A stretch of DNA of 64,000 nt from Gemmataceae bacterium (GCA_022616435.1 JAKEET010000189.1:1-64000); one strand, 5' to 3'. Positions 35,873-44,774 are shown, numbered from the stretch's first letter. Numbers and translations are program-made. Notes: generated from the letters alone by a model not told the origin.

Positions 35873-37300
35873 ATGACCATGGCCCGATTCTTCAAGTTTC
35901 ATGCGTTGACCGACCTCGAAGATGAATGTCGCCGGCTGGGGCTGGCGCTCCAGTTCAGCGCGGATTTCGCGCCGCTCTTTCAGCCGGTGCGCGTCGGCCC
36001 GCACGTCGCCGGCAACACGTTCTGCATCCAGCCGATGGAAGGCTGCGACGGGACCTCGGATGGACAGCCCGACGAGCTGACGTTTCGACGTTATCAGCGT
36101 TTCGGCGCGGGCGGGGCGAAGCTCATCTGGGGCGAAGCGACCGCGGTTGCTGATGAGGCCCGCGCCAATCCGCGGCAACTGCTGATCAACGAGCACACCG
36201 CGCCGGGCCTGGAGAAGATGCTGCGCGTCTGCCGCGAGGCCCATCGCACGGCGCTTGGCCGCGACGACGATCTTGTCGTCGGCCTGCAACTGACGCATTC
36301 CGGCCGGTACAGCTTCCAGAAGCCGCTGATCGCGGTCCACGATCCGATCCTCGATCAGCGCATCGTGATCGACAAGGCGACGGGAAAGACCATCGACGCG
36401 ACGTATCCGCCGCTGGACGACGATTACCTCAAGCACCTGGTCGATCATTACGTCGCCGCCGCCAGGCTCGCGCACCGGATCGGCTATCAGTTCATCGACA
36501 TCAAGCAGTGTCACCGTTACCTGTTGAGCGAGCTGCTGGCGGCCAGGTCGCGGCCAGGCCCATACGGCGGCAGCCTCGAAAACCGCACGCGGCTGGCGCG
36601 CGACATCATCGTTGCCATCCGCAGCGCCGTTCCCGGCTTGACGATTGCCACGCGCATCAACGTCTACGATTGCATCCCGTACCGCAAGCAGGCCGGCACG
36701 AATGCCGGCGAGCCCTGTCCGTGGACGGCGCCGCTCGAATGCGCCTGGGGAACGAATCCTCAGAATCCCCTCGAGCCCGACCTGAACGAGCCGCTGCAAT
36801 GGATCGTCGAGATGACCCGGCTCGGCGTCGCCTGCGTCAACGTCAGCATGGGCAACCCGTACGCGTCGATGCACGTGATCCGCCCCTACGAGTATCCGCC
36901 GCCCGACGGCTACGAAACGCCGGAGCACCCGCTCTGCGGCGTCGATCGCCACGTACGGCTCGCGGAGCAGATGCAGCGCGCCGTGCCGCGGATCCCGGTG
37001 GTCGGCAGCGGCTACAGTTATCTGCAGGAGTTCCTGGTCCACGCCGGCGCGGCCAACGTGCGCGACGGCCGGGTGGCCTTCGTCGGCGCCGGCCGGGCGA
37101 CGCTGGCCCAACCCGACTTCGTCAAGCAGCTCATGGACCACGGCAAGCTCGACCGCAAGCGCATCTGCCGGACGTTCAGCTACTGCACGGCGCTGATGCG
37201 GTCCAAGCACAACGAGCTGGGCCAGTACGCCACGGGCTGCCCGCCGTTTGACAAAGAAGTGTACGGGCCGCTGTGGGAGGGCGCCAAAGGCGCCACCTAG
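35873..37300 (+). CDS. NADH:flavin oxidoreductase, Old Yellow Enzyme family
   Basis: A 475-residue FMN-dependent oxidoreductase with a (beta/alpha)8 barrel. Recognisable parts are CIQPMEGCDGTSDGQPDELTF near residue 50, GAKLIWGEATAV (about 80), GLQLTHSGRYS (about 140, with the active-site His), and FIDIKQCHRYLLSELL...GGSLENRTRLARDII (about 208-245). VVGSGYSYLQEF and GRATLAQPDF (about 385-420) form the FMN phosphate site. It lacks the C-terminal FAD/NAD domain of dienoyl-CoA reductases. Substrate unknown. The stop codon overlaps the left arm of a 120-bp palindrome. Confidence 0.88.
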   Translation: MTMARFFKFHALTDLEDECRRLGLALQFSADFAPLFQPVRVGPHVAGNTFCIQPMEGCDGTSDGQPDELTFRRYQRFGAGGAKLIWGEATAVADEARANPRQLLINEHTAPGLEKMLRVCREAHRTALGRDDDLVVGLQLTHSGRYSFQKPLIAVHDPILDQRIVIDKATGKTIDATYPPLDDDYLKHLVDHYVAAARLAHRIGYQFIDIKQCHRYLLSELLAARSRPGPYGGSLENRTRLARDIIVAIRSAVPGLTIATRINVYDCIPYRKQAGTNAGEPCPWTAPLECAWGTNPQNPLEPDLNEPLQWIVEMTRLGVACVNVSMGNPYASMHVIRPYEYPPPDGYETPEHPLCGVDRHVRLAEQMQRAVPRIPVVGSGYSYLQEFLVHAGAANVRDGRVAFVGAGRATLAQPDFVKQLMDHGKLDRKRICRTFSYCTALMRSKHNELGQYATGCPPFDKEVYGPLWEGAKGAT

Positions 37301-37420
37301 TTTAGCCCCGGTTCGCAGAACCGGGGCGGGCGTGATCCGTGCAACGCGATGATCCAGCTTGCAACGCGCTCATCCAACCGGGGATGCGGTCCGCCCCGGT
37401 TCTTCGAACCGGGGCTAAAC
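37300..37420. repeat. Large palindrome, 'TTTAGCCCCGGTTC' family
   Basis: GTTTAGCCCCGGTTCGCAGA and its inverted partner TTCTTCGAACCGGGGCTAAA enclose a ~60-base loop that itself has a direct repeat of TTGCAACGCG/TGCAACGCG. Each arm also folds on itself (CCCCGGTTC/GAACCGGGG). A half copy lies at about 34062-34085. The right arm ends one base before the GTG start at 37422. Confidence 0.9.
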
Positions 37421-37421
37421 A

Positions 37422-38270
37422 GTGCGCATCGCGATCCTTAGCTTTGGCGTCGGCTGGCACGTGCGCGACCTGATGCGCGCGGCGCAGCAGTTCGGCCACC
37501 AGGCGACGCCGATCGACTTTCGCAAGGTGCAGGCCTCGTTGCCGCACGCGTCGACGCTCGACGGCTTCGACGCTGTCATCGTGCGGACCATGCCGCCGGG
37601 GTCGCTGGAGCAGGTCGTGTTTCGCATGGATGTCTTGCATCAGCTTCAGGCAAAGGGCGTGCGCGTGCTGAATCCGCCGCGGGCCCTGGAAATCTGTGTC
37701 GATAAATACCTGGCGAGCGCCCGGCTCGAAAACGCCGGGCTGCCGACGCCGCCGACCGTGGTCTGCCAGGACGCGGAAGCGGCGTTCACGGCCTTTGAGA
37801 AACTGGGCGGCGACGTGGTCGTCAAGCCGCTGTTCGGCTCCGAAGGCCGCGGCATGGTGCGGGTGGATAGTCCGGACCTGGCCTGGCGCGTGTTCCGCAC
37901 GCTGGAGCGGCTGCAGACCGTGCTCTACGTGCAGCAGTTCGTCGCCCATCCGGGCTGGGACCTGCGGCTGTTCGTGCTGGGCGGCAAGGTGCTGGCGGCG
38001 ATGCGGCGCCGCGCCAAGGATGGCTGGCGCACCAACGTCGCCCAGGGAGGCCGGGCGGAGGCGGCCTCGGTGACCGCGGAGGAATCACGGTTGGCGTTGG
38101 CCGCTGCCGAGGCGGTCGGCACGGAGGCGGCCGGGATCGATTTGTTGCCGCACCCCGAAGGAGGCTATCACGTATTGGAAGTGAACGCGGTCCCCGGCTG
38201 GCGGGCACTGGCGCCGGCGACCGGGGTCGATGTAGGGCTGGCAATCGTTGATTCAGTCAGTAGTCCGTAG
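37422..38270 (+). CDS. RimK-like ATP-grasp ligase, probable C1-cofactor synthesis
   Basis: A 282-residue ATP-grasp enzyme that would join an amino acid or acid to an acceptor using ATP. Markers are KYLASARLENAGLPTPPTVV (about 90), ATP-binding VVKPLFGSEGRGM (about 130), DLRLFVLGGKVLAAMRRRA (about 183), WRTNVAQGG and metal-binding EVNAVPGWRAL (about 252). It starts with GTG at 37422. With the CitG-like and pterin-synthase genes downstream, it fits the ATP-grasp (Orf17/MptN-like) step of tetrahydromethanopterin synthesis known in methylotrophs and planctomycetes. A generic RimK glutamate ligase is the alternative. The stop codon lies within a palindromic repeat. Confidence 0.85.
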   Translation: MRIAILSFGVGWHVRDLMRAAQQFGHQATPIDFRKVQASLPHASTLDGFDAVIVRTMPPGSLEQVVFRMDVLHQLQAKGVRVLNPPRALEICVDKYLASARLENAGLPTPPTVVCQDAEAAFTAFEKLGGDVVVKPLFGSEGRGMVRVDSPDLAWRVFRTLERLQTVLYVQQFVAHPGWDLRLFVLGGKVLAAMRRRAKDGWRTNVAQGGRAEAASVTAEESRLALAAAEAVGTEAAGIDLLPHPEGGYHVLEVNAVPGWRALAPATGVDVGLAIVDSVSSP

Positions 38271-38313
38271 TCAGTAGCAAAGGCAGCACGCATGCTTCTT
38301 GCTACGGACTACT
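38259..38313. repeat. Palindrome 'AGTAGTCCGTAG'
   Basis: AGTAGTCCGTAGTCAGTAGC and TTGCTACGGACTACT are inverted arms. The left arm contains the TAG stop of the ATP-grasp gene. The element fills most of the 63-base gap to the CitG-like gene. Confidence 0.8.
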
Positions 38314-38333
38314 AGCTGCTGATCGCGCCTCCC

Positions 38334-39224
38334 ATGACCTCCCGCGCCGCTCCACTCGGACTTGCGGAGTGCGCCGAACTGGCGTGCGTGTGGGAAGTCC
38401 GCGCTCGCAAGGCGGGCAACGTCAATCCCGACCACCGCTTCCGCGACCTGGGCATCGACGAATTCTATCGGAGTGCCACGGCGATCGCGCCGGTCATCGG
38501 CGCCGCGGCCGAGCGCTCGGTCGGCGCCACGGTGCTGGCGGCGATCGAAGCGACGCGCGAGGTGGTGGCTTCCAACACGAACCTCGGCATCGTGCTGCTC
38601 CTGGCGCCGCTGGCGAAAGTGCCGCGCCCCTATCGATTGCAGGCCGGCATCGAAGCGGTGCTGGAGGCGCTGACCGTCGAGGACTCGCGGCAGGTCTTCG
38701 CCGCGATCCGGCTCGCCAACCCCGGCGGCCTCGGCACGCGGACCAACCATGACGTCCACCGCGAGCCGACGTTGCCGTTGCGCGACGTGATGGCCCTGGC
38801 CCAGGACGACGACTTGATCGCCCGGCAATACGTGAACGGTTTTCACCAGGTGCTTGACGAAGGCGTGGCCGCGCTGGCGGAGGGATTGCAGCGGACGCGG
38901 ATCGTGGAGGACGCCATCATCCATTGCCAGTTGAGCCTGCTCGCCCGCCATCCGGACAGCTTGATCTTCCGCAAGCAGGGCTATCATGAAGCGAAAGAAG
39001 CCAGCGAGCGGGCCGAAGCCGTGTTGAAGGCGGGCTGGCCGCAATCGCCGCTCAGCCGCCGGGCGTTCGCCGACCTGGACGACTGGCTCCGCGCCGTCCG
39101 CAACCGCCGCAACCCCGGCACGACCGCCGACCTGGTCACCGCTTCCTTGTTCGCGGCCTTGCGCGAAGGTATCATGAAAGTGCCGAGTCAGTATCCGTGG
39201 TCCGACGGATCAAGGATCTCGTAA
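38334..39224 (+). CDS. Triphosphoribosyl-dephospho-CoA synthase (CitG) family protein
   Basis: A 296-residue all-helical protein of the CitG/MdcB family, characterised members of which make the 2'-(5''-triphosphoribosyl)-3'-dephospho-CoA prosthetic-group precursor. Family patterns are ACVWEVRARKAGNVNPDHRF (about 16), TNLGIVLLLAPLAK (about 82), NPGGLGTRTNHDV (about 128), and the end NPGTTADLVTASLFAAL. No citrate or malonate lyase genes are nearby. COG1767-type proteins also occur in tetrahydromethanopterin gene clusters, and the flanking ATP-grasp and pterin-synthase genes favour that context. No Shine-Dalgarno site is evident. Confidence 0.85.
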   Translation: MTSRAAPLGLAECAELACVWEVRARKAGNVNPDHRFRDLGIDEFYRSATAIAPVIGAAAERSVGATVLAAIEATREVVASNTNLGIVLLLAPLAKVPRPYRLQAGIEAVLEALTVEDSRQVFAAIRLANPGGLGTRTNHDVHREPTLPLRDVMALAQDDDLIARQYVNGFHQVLDEGVAALAEGLQRTRIVEDAIIHCQLSLLARHPDSLIFRKQGYHEAKEASERAEAVLKAGWPQSPLSRRAFADLDDWLRAVRNRRNPGTTADLVTASLFAALREGIMKVPSQYPWSDGSRIS

Positions 39225-39237
39225 GATTGGCCGAGCC

Positions 39238-39729
39238 ATGCCCGAACGTTACAAAGTCCGCGTCACCAAGGACCACCTGGTCTTCTGCTCCGGGCATTTC
39301 ATCAGCTACGAGGGCGACCGGTGCGAGCGGCTCCACGGCCACAACTACCGGACCACCGTGGAGATCGAAGGCGACCTCGATCCGGCGTCGTGGTACGTGT
39401 TCGATTTCATCGCGCTCAAGCACCTCACCAAGGCGATCACCGACGAGCTGGATCACCGCATGATGCTGCCGACGCGCAATCCGGTCATCACCCTGACCGA
39501 AGAAGGCCCCGGCATCCGCGTGCGCTACAAGGATCGGCAATGGCTGTTCCCGCGCGGCGACTGCGTGCTGTTGCCGATCGAGAACACAACGGCCGAGCTG
39601 CTGGCGCGGTGGATCGCCGAGCGGCTGCGCGGCGAGATGCAGAAGCAGCACCAGTTCACGCCGCAGGTGCTGCGCGTGGAGGTGGAAGAGAACATCGGCC
39701 AGTCGGCGACGTGCGAGCTGCGAGGGTGA
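39238..39729 (+). CDS. 6-pyruvoyl-tetrahydropterin / 6-carboxytetrahydropterin synthase family protein
   Basis: A 163-residue enzyme of the PTPS/QueD family, acting on dihydroneopterin triphosphate. The zinc site is seen as SGHF (about 19) and LHGHNY (about 34-39), with the catalytic-region Cys in CERLHGH and the ELDHRMMLP motif at about 75. Length is slightly above QueD (about 120), with an insertion around 85-120. It starts 13 bases after the CitG-like gene, so it is cotranscribed. The role could be queuosine synthesis or a pterin step towards tetrahydromethanopterin; the neighbours favour the latter. Confidence 0.88.
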   Translation: MPERYKVRVTKDHLVFCSGHFISYEGDRCERLHGHNYRTTVEIEGDLDPASWYVFDFIALKHLTKAITDELDHRMMLPTRNPVITLTEEGPGIRVRYKDRQWLFPRGDCVLLPIENTTAELLARWIAERLRGEMQKQHQFTPQVLRVEVEENIGQSATCELRG

Positions 39730-39751
39730 CGCGATTACTCCGCACACAACA

Positions 39752-39769
39752 GCCCGGCGCGAGCCGGGC
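39752..39769. terminator. Hairpin between convergent genes
   Basis: GCCCGGC-GCGA-GCCGGGC forms a perfect 7-bp stem with a tetraloop, 23 bases after the pterin-synthase stop. There is no T tract, so a rho-independent terminator is only possible. A related CCGGGCCGTCAA element lies near 27750. Confidence 0.45.
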
Positions 39770-39797
39770 CGTCAAGTCGTCACCTGGTCACAAATCC

Positions 39798-40067
39798 TCA
39801 GTTGGCCGCGGGCGTTGCCGGCGCTGGCGGCGCCACACTGACGCGTCGCCCGCCGCTTTCAAACGTGACGATGCCGTCGGCCAGGGCGAACAGCGTGTGA
39901 TCGCGGCCCATGCCGACCGAACGGCCGGGATGGAACTGGGTGCCGCGCTGGCGGACGATGATGCCGCCGGCGCGGATCGCCTGGCCGCCGTAGACCTTGA
40001 TCCCCAGCCGCTTGGCGTTGGAATCGCGGCCGTTCTTGCTCGAACCTTGGCCTTTCTTGTGAGCCAT
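39798..40067 (-). CDS. rpmA: 50S ribosomal protein L27
   Basis: An 89-residue large-subunit protein with the typical start [22 protein letters not shown] and the core [25 protein letters not shown]27 reaches the peptidyl transferase centre. The start at 40067 follows AGGAAGG. It shares one base with the TAA stop of the upstream secreted-protein gene (TAATG), so translation is probably coupled. The usual partner rplU (L21) is not adjacent. The C-terminal tail is Ala/Pro-rich. Confidence 0.97.
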   Translation of the reverse strand: MAHKKGQGSSKNGRDSNAKRLGIKVYGGQAIRAGGIIVRQRGTQFHPGRSVGMGRDHTLFALADGIVTFESGGRRVSVAPPAPATPAAN

Positions 40068-40855
40068 TACCGACCTTCCTTTTTCTCCGGCGCCTTGACC
40101 TTGTCCACCTTGTCCACCGCCAGCGTGCGGCTGCGGTTGGCGGCGCGATAGATCCACTCCGCAGGGGCCTTGAACTTGATGTCGCGGGCATCGACCGAGA
40201 AGCGCTCGCCCTGGCGCTCGAAGTTCAACTGCAGGGTTTTATAGCGAGTAATCGGCGGCAGGCCAGGGGCCGGCGGATCGACGACCACGTAGCCGTTGGA
40301 CAGGCCGCGCACGAAAATGCTGAACCGCGTCGCGTCGCTCAGGTCCTTGGTGTTTGGATCGCGCCCCTTGGCGTCGGCGGCGGAGCCGTCCCAGATGGCC
40401 ACGCCCGTCACCGCCCGCGGATAGGCTTCCTCGGCCGGCTTGGACGGCGGGATCTTGGTCAACTGCATCAGCACCGAATTCTTGATGTCCTGGACCCCGG
40501 CGGTGTCTTCGGCGCGGCGAATCGCTGCCTCCGCCGTCGGCAGCACTTCGTCCAGGTACACCGCCGGCGGATCGAAGGTGACCAGCTCGAAAATCGGCAC
40601 GAAGTCCTTGGGCACGCCGGTGCGGTTGATCACCTGATACCACATGTACCAGCAGATCCGCGTGCCGCGGCCGGGGACGTGGACCTTGATCAGCCGTGGA
40701 TCCTTGAAACGGAAATCGAAGGACCAGACGTCGGCCTTGTCGAGCTTCGACGGCGCCGATTTCACTTCGCGCTCGTTGAACGTGAGCTGCGCGAATGCGG
40801 GGGCCGCGGCCAGCAGGCACAGCGAACCCAGCAGGACGGATGAGCGCACCAGCAT
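40067..40855 (-). CDS. Exported protein of unknown function upstream of rpmA
   Basis: A 262-residue protein with a clean signal peptide ([22 protein letters not shown], cleavage before QL). The mature part is beta-rich with [19 protein letters not shown] and [13 protein letters not shown] near residues 45-85, and a middle helix-rich segment with [13 protein letters not shown] do not recognise a named domain; such proteins are common in planctomycetes. GGAGG eight bases before the ATG at 40855 decides the start; the open frame begins upstream at a TTG. A strong promoter is at 40915-40944, and this gene overlaps rpmA by one base. Confidence 0.85.
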   Translation of the reverse strand: MLVRSSVLLGSLCLLAAAPAFAQLTFNEREVKSAPSKLDKADVWSFDFRFKDPRLIKVHVPGRGTRICWYMWYQVINRTGVPKDFVPIFELVTFDPPAVYLDEVLPTAEAAIRRAEDTAGVQDIKNSVLMQLTKIPPSKPAEEAYPRAVTGVAIWDGSAADAKGRDPNTKDLSDATRFSIFVRGLSNGYVVVDPPAPGLPPITRYKTLQLNFERQGERFSVDARDIKFKAPAEWIYRAANRSRTLAVDKVDKVKAPEKKEGR

Positions 40856-40914
40856 GTGTACATCCTCCAACGCCGCCGATGGTGTTTGCGCAGCGGAGTT
40901 TGCGGCGAACGTTC

Positions 40915-40944
40915 ACTATAAGATAGCGTGGATGCACTGGTCAA
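40915..40944 (-). promoter_or_regulatory. Sigma70-like promoter for the secreted protein-rpmA pair
   Basis: On the minus strand TTGACC (40939-40944) and TATAGT (40915-40920) are 18 bases apart. They lie 60 bases before the ATG at 40855. There is no other candidate promoter between here and rpmA. Confidence 0.65.
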
Positions 40945-41087
40945 GACGAAGCGCCGACCTGGGCCTGGCGGCGCATGTGCAGCCGGCTTTCAAGCTGACG
41001 TGGCTTCGCCAGCATCATTGAGCCTGGGCAAACTGCGTCAGGCTTATAAATAATGAACGGATTCGTCTCGCACCTCACGGGGCACAG

Positions 41088-42647
41088 ATGGCCGATACCG
41101 ATCTGCTCCTGCGCGTCTTGCAAGCCTGTGCCCAATCCCCCGCGCCGCTGTTCCCGGCGGAGCTTGCCGCAACCTCCGGAATCGACCGCGCCCGCCTGGA
41201 TGAGGCCATCGATCGCTTGCGGCTCAACGGCTACATCCAGATCGCCGACTGGGTCCAGGGCAAGGGCCAGGGCTACACGTTGACGCCGGCCGGCGCTGCC
41301 GCGTTGACGAAGCCGACCGAGCTGCGGCAGCCCGCCGCGGCGCCCCCCGAGCCGGCGCCCGAGCGCCGCCGCGTCCCGCTCACCTGGGAGCGCGGCGAGC
41401 TGATCCGCTCGGCCCTGGTCGAGCCCACGCCGCCGGTCGTCACGATGGTGCTGCTGTTCGCCAACCTGCTCATGTTCGCCATTGGCCTGGGGTGGGCGCT
41501 GCTGCGGGACATTGCCCTCGCGGACTATTTCACCGGATCCGTGTCGGTTCAGCTCGCCAACTTGCAATTGACGCTGGGAGCGCTGTCCACCCTGCACGTC
41601 ATTCTGCAGGACGAGTGGTGGCGGCTCGTGACCTACCAGTTTCTCCACGGCGGCGTGCTTCACCTCGTCGTGAACATGTTCGCCCTGTACAATCTCGGCC
41701 CGCTGCTCGAAGCGATCTGGGGTTCCAAACGCTACCTGCCGCTGTACCTGGTTTCCGGGGTGATGGGCGGCGCCGCGGTGCTCATGTCCCCGACGCCGAG
41801 CTTCGTGGTCGGCGCGTCCGGGGCCATCTGCGGCTTGCTCGGCTCGTTCGCCGTCTGGCTGTGGCTCAACCGCGACTACTTGCCCGAGCAGGTCACGGCC
41901 GCATGGCGCTCCAGCATCATCACGAGCCTGCTGCTGATGACGATCATCAGCTTGCCGATCGGCCCGCTGAAGCGCATCAGCTGGGAAGGCCATCTCGGCG
42001 GCGTGCTCGGCGGCGCGCTGTTCTCCATGCCGCTGCACTTCCAGCGGTTCGGCCGTCCGTGGCAGCGGCTGCTCAGCTGGCTGGGGTTCGTGCTGATCCC
42101 GGCAGCGGCGCTCGCGCTTGGCTACTACATCCAGACCCGCCGGTTCGACGATCTCAACAGGGCGTGGTTGAACGATCAGTTCAGCGACCGCTATCTGGCG
42201 GCGGTGACCGCCACGGAAGACTACATCCTGGCCCGCCGCAATCAATTCATCGTGCCGGTGTTTCACGATCATGCCGACGCGTGGAAGAACGACGCCGGCA
42301 AGGTGGCCGCGCTGCGCAAGGCTTGTGAGGAAAGCCTCGACAGGCTGGCGCCCCTGCGCGCGGACCTGGCGGCGTTCGCCCCGGCCGAGAAAACGGCGGC
42401 CCAAGAGGCCCGCGCCGTGCGCGACTATTTCGACGCCTGGCACGAGCTGTTCGATGGGTTGCAGCGTCATCTGGAACAGCCGGCCGCCTGGAATCCAGCG
42501 CGGCGCTTCGTGTTGCAGCAACAGGACACCAAGGTGTTCCAGGTGCGCGAGCCGCTCGAGAAGAACACGGTGCTGCCGCCGTTCCGGGCGCTGGCGCCGG
42601 CGAAGCAAGGCCCCGCCCCCGCCAAACCGCCGCCGAACGTGGCTTGA
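41088..42647 (+). CDS. Rhomboid-family intramembrane serine protease with winged-helix-like N-terminus
   Basis: A 519-residue protein. Residues 1-75 look like a winged helix (LLLRVLQACAQSP...ARLDEAIDRLRLNGYIQI...GYTLTPAGAAAL). A Pro/Ala linker leads to a rhomboid domain (about 115-355): WWRLVTYQFLHGGVLHLVVNMFALYNLGP (His/Asn of the family), catalytic Ser in GASGA (about 246-250) and catalytic His in WEGHLGG (about 300). The soluble C-terminal ~150 residues are helical with no known domain. GGGG lies just upstream of the ATG. The substrate is unknown. The DNA-binding-like head is unusual for a rhomboid. Confidence 0.9.
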   Translation: MADTDLLLRVLQACAQSPAPLFPAELAATSGIDRARLDEAIDRLRLNGYIQIADWVQGKGQGYTLTPAGAAALTKPTELRQPAAAPPEPAPERRRVPLTWERGELIRSALVEPTPPVVTMVLLFANLLMFAIGLGWALLRDIALADYFTGSVSVQLANLQLTLGALSTLHVILQDEWWRLVTYQFLHGGVLHLVVNMFALYNLGPLLEAIWGSKRYLPLYLVSGVMGGAAVLMSPTPSFVVGASGAICGLLGSFAVWLWLNRDYLPEQVTAAWRSSIITSLLLMTIISLPIGPLKRISWEGHLGGVLGGALFSMPLHFQRFGRPWQRLLSWLGFVLIPAAALALGYYIQTRRFDDLNRAWLNDQFSDRYLAAVTATEDYILARRNQFIVPVFHDHADAWKNDAGKVAALRKACEESLDRLAPLRADLAAFAPAEKTAAQEARAVRDYFDAWHELFDGLQRHLEQPAAWNPARRFVLQQQDTKVFQVREPLEKNTVLPPFRALAPAKQGPAPAKPPPNVA

Positions 42648-42663
42648 GACCGGACAGCGTCGC

Positions 42664-42691
42664 TTGACAGCCTCCGTTCCGCGCCTATACA
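42664..42691 (+). promoter_or_regulatory. Sigma70 promoter for tRNA-Glu
   Basis: A perfect TTGACA at 42664-42669 and TATACA at 42686-42691, 16 bases apart, end 13 bases before the tRNA. Confidence 0.75.
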
Positions 42692-42704
42692 AAGGAGACA
42701 CGCC

Positions 42705-42777
42705 GCCCCCATCGTCTAGTGGCCTAGGACATAGCCCTCTCAAGGCTAAGACAGGGGTTCGAGTCCCCTTGGGGGCA
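42705..42777 (+). tRNA. tRNA-Glu (anticodon CTC)
   Basis: A full cloverleaf is visible. The acceptor stem GCCCCCA pairs with TGGGGGC. The D arm is present. The anticodon stem TAGCC/GGCTA has loop CTCTCAA, giving anticodon CTC. The T arm is CAGGGGTTCGAGTCCCCTT, and the discriminator is A. CCA is not encoded. It reads GAG codons. Confidence 0.96.
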
Positions 42778-42849
42778 GTCGAGGTTGTGTTCTTCAAGTT
42801 GCTGCCGTCGTTTGCGGTAGGCGACAGCCCACGGCAGCCAGACTGCCGC

Positions 42850-43044
42850 CTAACCGACGATTGCGACCACCCCCATCCCGCCGCCAAGAAGTCGCGCCCG
42901 CTCGTCTTGCTGATGACGGGCAGCCGAAGCGGCGGCGTCTTTCGGCACGAGCCACACGCCGTCGATGCGTTTCTGGCCGACCACGACGTATTGCCGGCCA
43001 TCAGCATCGGCGAAGAATCCGGGTCGCCAAGACGCCTCGGCCAC
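42850..43044 (-). CDS. Possible small protein, unknown
   Basis: A 64-residue frame beginning with GTG encodes EASWRPGFFADADGRQYVVV followed by KRIDGVWLVPKD and a Gly-rich tail. The composition is protein-like and the frame lies in the otherwise empty gap before the radical SAM gene on the same strand. There is no Shine-Dalgarno site and no recognised family, so this may be spurious. Confidence 0.35.
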   Translation of the reverse strand: MAEASWRPGFFADADGRQYVVVGQKRIDGVWLVPKDAAASAARHQQDERARLLGGGMGVVAIVG

Positions 43045-43062
43045 ACAAGCAAATGTTGATTC

Positions 43063-44589
43063 CTAAGCAGCCACAAGGGCACGTCGAGCGGTTTCGGGTC
43101 GCGTCGCCAGGAGTTCTTCGGTTATCTTGCGGAAATGGTAGCCCAGCGAGGCCAGGATGACGGCCTCAGGGAACTTGTGGGGGTGGCGAAGGAAGGTGTG
43201 TCCCAGGAAGCGCCAGAACGGGCCGCGCTCCTGGTCACGGATGCCGAGTGTAAACAACGTGCGCCCCAGGCTGACCAAGACCTTGAACCAGTGCTCGCCG
43301 GGCGGCTCCGGCGCTTCCTGGGCGACTCGACCCAGGCAGTCCAGCGCCCGCTGGTAGAACTCGGCGGGACTGTAAATCGTGCGCAGGAGGTGCTGATAAC
43401 CTTCGATGAGACGCGCGGCATCCATCCGCGGCACGAAGTTAAGCGAGCCGTCGGTATTGTTGCCACTCGAGTCGGCCAGCAAGCGTCCTTCGCGCTCGAG
43501 CCGGCGCGATAACTGGGTATCGGGCAGAGCCGTCAGCAGGCCGACCATCGCCTGGGGGATGGCACTGGCCCGAATGAAGTCGATCTGCCGCTCGAAGATA
43601 TCGGCCGGGTCGGAATCGAAGCCGACGATGAAGCCGGCCATCACTTCCATGCCGTAGCTTTGAATCTTGCGGACGCCCTCCAGCATGTCGCGGCGGGTGT
43701 TTTGCCCTTTCTGGGCTTCCTTCAAGGTCTGCTCAACCGGCGTCTCGATGCCGATAAAAACGCGCCGAAAACCGGCGCGTTTCATCAACCCGAGCAACTC
43801 GTCGTCGTCGGCCAGGTTCAGGCTGGCCTCCGTAAGGAACGAGAACGGCCGGCCGCGTCGCTCCGACCACTCCACGAGGTGTGGCAGCAACCCCTTGACG
43901 TTGCGCTTGTTGCCGATGAAGTTGTCGTCCACGATGAAGACTAGGCCGCGCCAGCCCCCGTAATAAAGCGCGTCCAGTTCCGCCAGTATTTGCTCGTTGG
44001 TCTTGGTGCGCGGCACTCGGCCGTAGATCTCGATAATGTCGCAGAACTCGCACCGGAACGGGCAGCCGCGTGAGTACTGCACGGGCATCGCCAGGTAGTG
44101 GCGAAAATCGGCGAGCCGGAATATGGGCACGGGGCTGGAGGTAAGCGCGGGCTTCTCGTCGGCTTGATAGGTGCGGCGCGGGCAGCCATCCTCCAGGTCG
44201 CGGATGAACTGGGGCAGCGTCGTTTCCGCCTCGCCGACAAACAGGTGATCGGCGTCGAGCGCCCTCACGCCGGTGCTGACAAACGGTCCGCCCACGACCA
44301 CGCGCTTGCCCAGGGACTTGCAGCGCCGGATGATCTGGCGCAACGAGTCCTGCTGCACGATCATGGCGCTGGCGAAGACAACATCGGCCCAAGCAATGTC
44401 GGCGCGGGTCAGGCGCCGCACGTTCAGATCGACCAAGCGTTGCTCCCAGGTGGGAGGCAGCAAGGCAGCGACGGTCATGAGCCCGAGCGGCGGAAAGGCC
44501 GAGCGTTTGTTCCACAGCCGCAGGGCATGTTGAAAGCTCCAATAGGTGTCGGGGAACTCAGGATAGACGAGCAAGACCTTTGTGGACAC
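43063..44589 (-). CDS. B12-binding-domain radical SAM protein (DUF4070 type)
   Basis: About 508 residues. The N-terminal cobalamin-binding-like domain (1-140; [19 protein letters not shown], then [11 protein letters not shown] and FVGEAE) is followed by a radical SAM barrel with the [4Fe-4S] motif CPFRCEFC (about 182). [16 protein letters not shown] and [17 protein letters not shown] follow. The C-terminal helical part matches the DUF4070 group related to the hopanoid methylase HpnP. Such enzymes use S-adenosylmethionine and cobalamin for radical methylation or rearrangement; substrate unknown. The GTG at 44589 is preferred because AGGTGAG lies just upstream; an in-frame GTG at 44598 is also open. 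Confidence 0.88.
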   Translation of the reverse strand: MSTKVLLVYPEFPDTYWSFQHALRLWNKRSAFPPLGLMTVAALLPPTWEQRLVDLNVRRLTRADIAWADVVFASAMIVQQDSLRQIIRRCKSLGKRVVVGGPFVSTGVRALDADHLFVGEAETTLPQFIRDLEDGCPRRTYQADEKPALTSSPVPIFRLADFRHYLAMPVQYSRGCPFRCEFCDIIEIYGRVPRTKTNEQILAELDALYYGGWRGLVFIVDDNFIGNKRNVKGLLPHLVEWSERRGRPFSFLTEASLNLADDDELLGLMKRAGFRRVFIGIETPVEQTLKEAQKGQNTRRDMLEGVRKIQSYGMEVMAGFIVGFDSDPADIFERQIDFIRASAIPQAMVGLLTALPDTQLSRRLEREGRLLADSSGNNTDGSLNFVPRMDAARLIEGYQHLLRTIYSPAEFYQRALDCLGRVAQEAPEPPGEHWFKVLVSLGRTLFTLGIRDQERGPFWRFLGHTFLRHPHKFPEAVILASLGYHFRKITEELLATRPETARRALVAA

Positions 44590-44746
44590 GTTTCTCACCT
44601 CAACAGATAGGCAAAAGGCGCGGGACAGGCTGCCTGCCAGGACGTGAAAGCGCTGCCGCCAGCGCGAATCATCGACGCTTACCTTACTTGATCTTTAGGG
44701 GCCACCCGAGTTCCCGATGTTCTTTTCCTCGCGCGTCACAAATGGC

Positions 44747-44774
44747 TTGCACCCGCGCCGTTCCCGGTTACAAT
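44747..44774 (+). promoter_or_regulatory. Sigma70-like promoter upstream of the decayed sulfatase
   Basis: TTGCAC (44747-44752) and TACAAT (44769-44774) are 16 bases apart. An ATG with an upstream GAGG follows at 44812, but its frame does not connect to the sulfatase body. Confidence 0.5.

Noticed and set aside
40990-41087. Promoter TATAAA before the rhomboid gene
   Set aside because: A TATAAA is present at about 41045, but no -35 box lies at 16-18 bases, so I did not annotate it.
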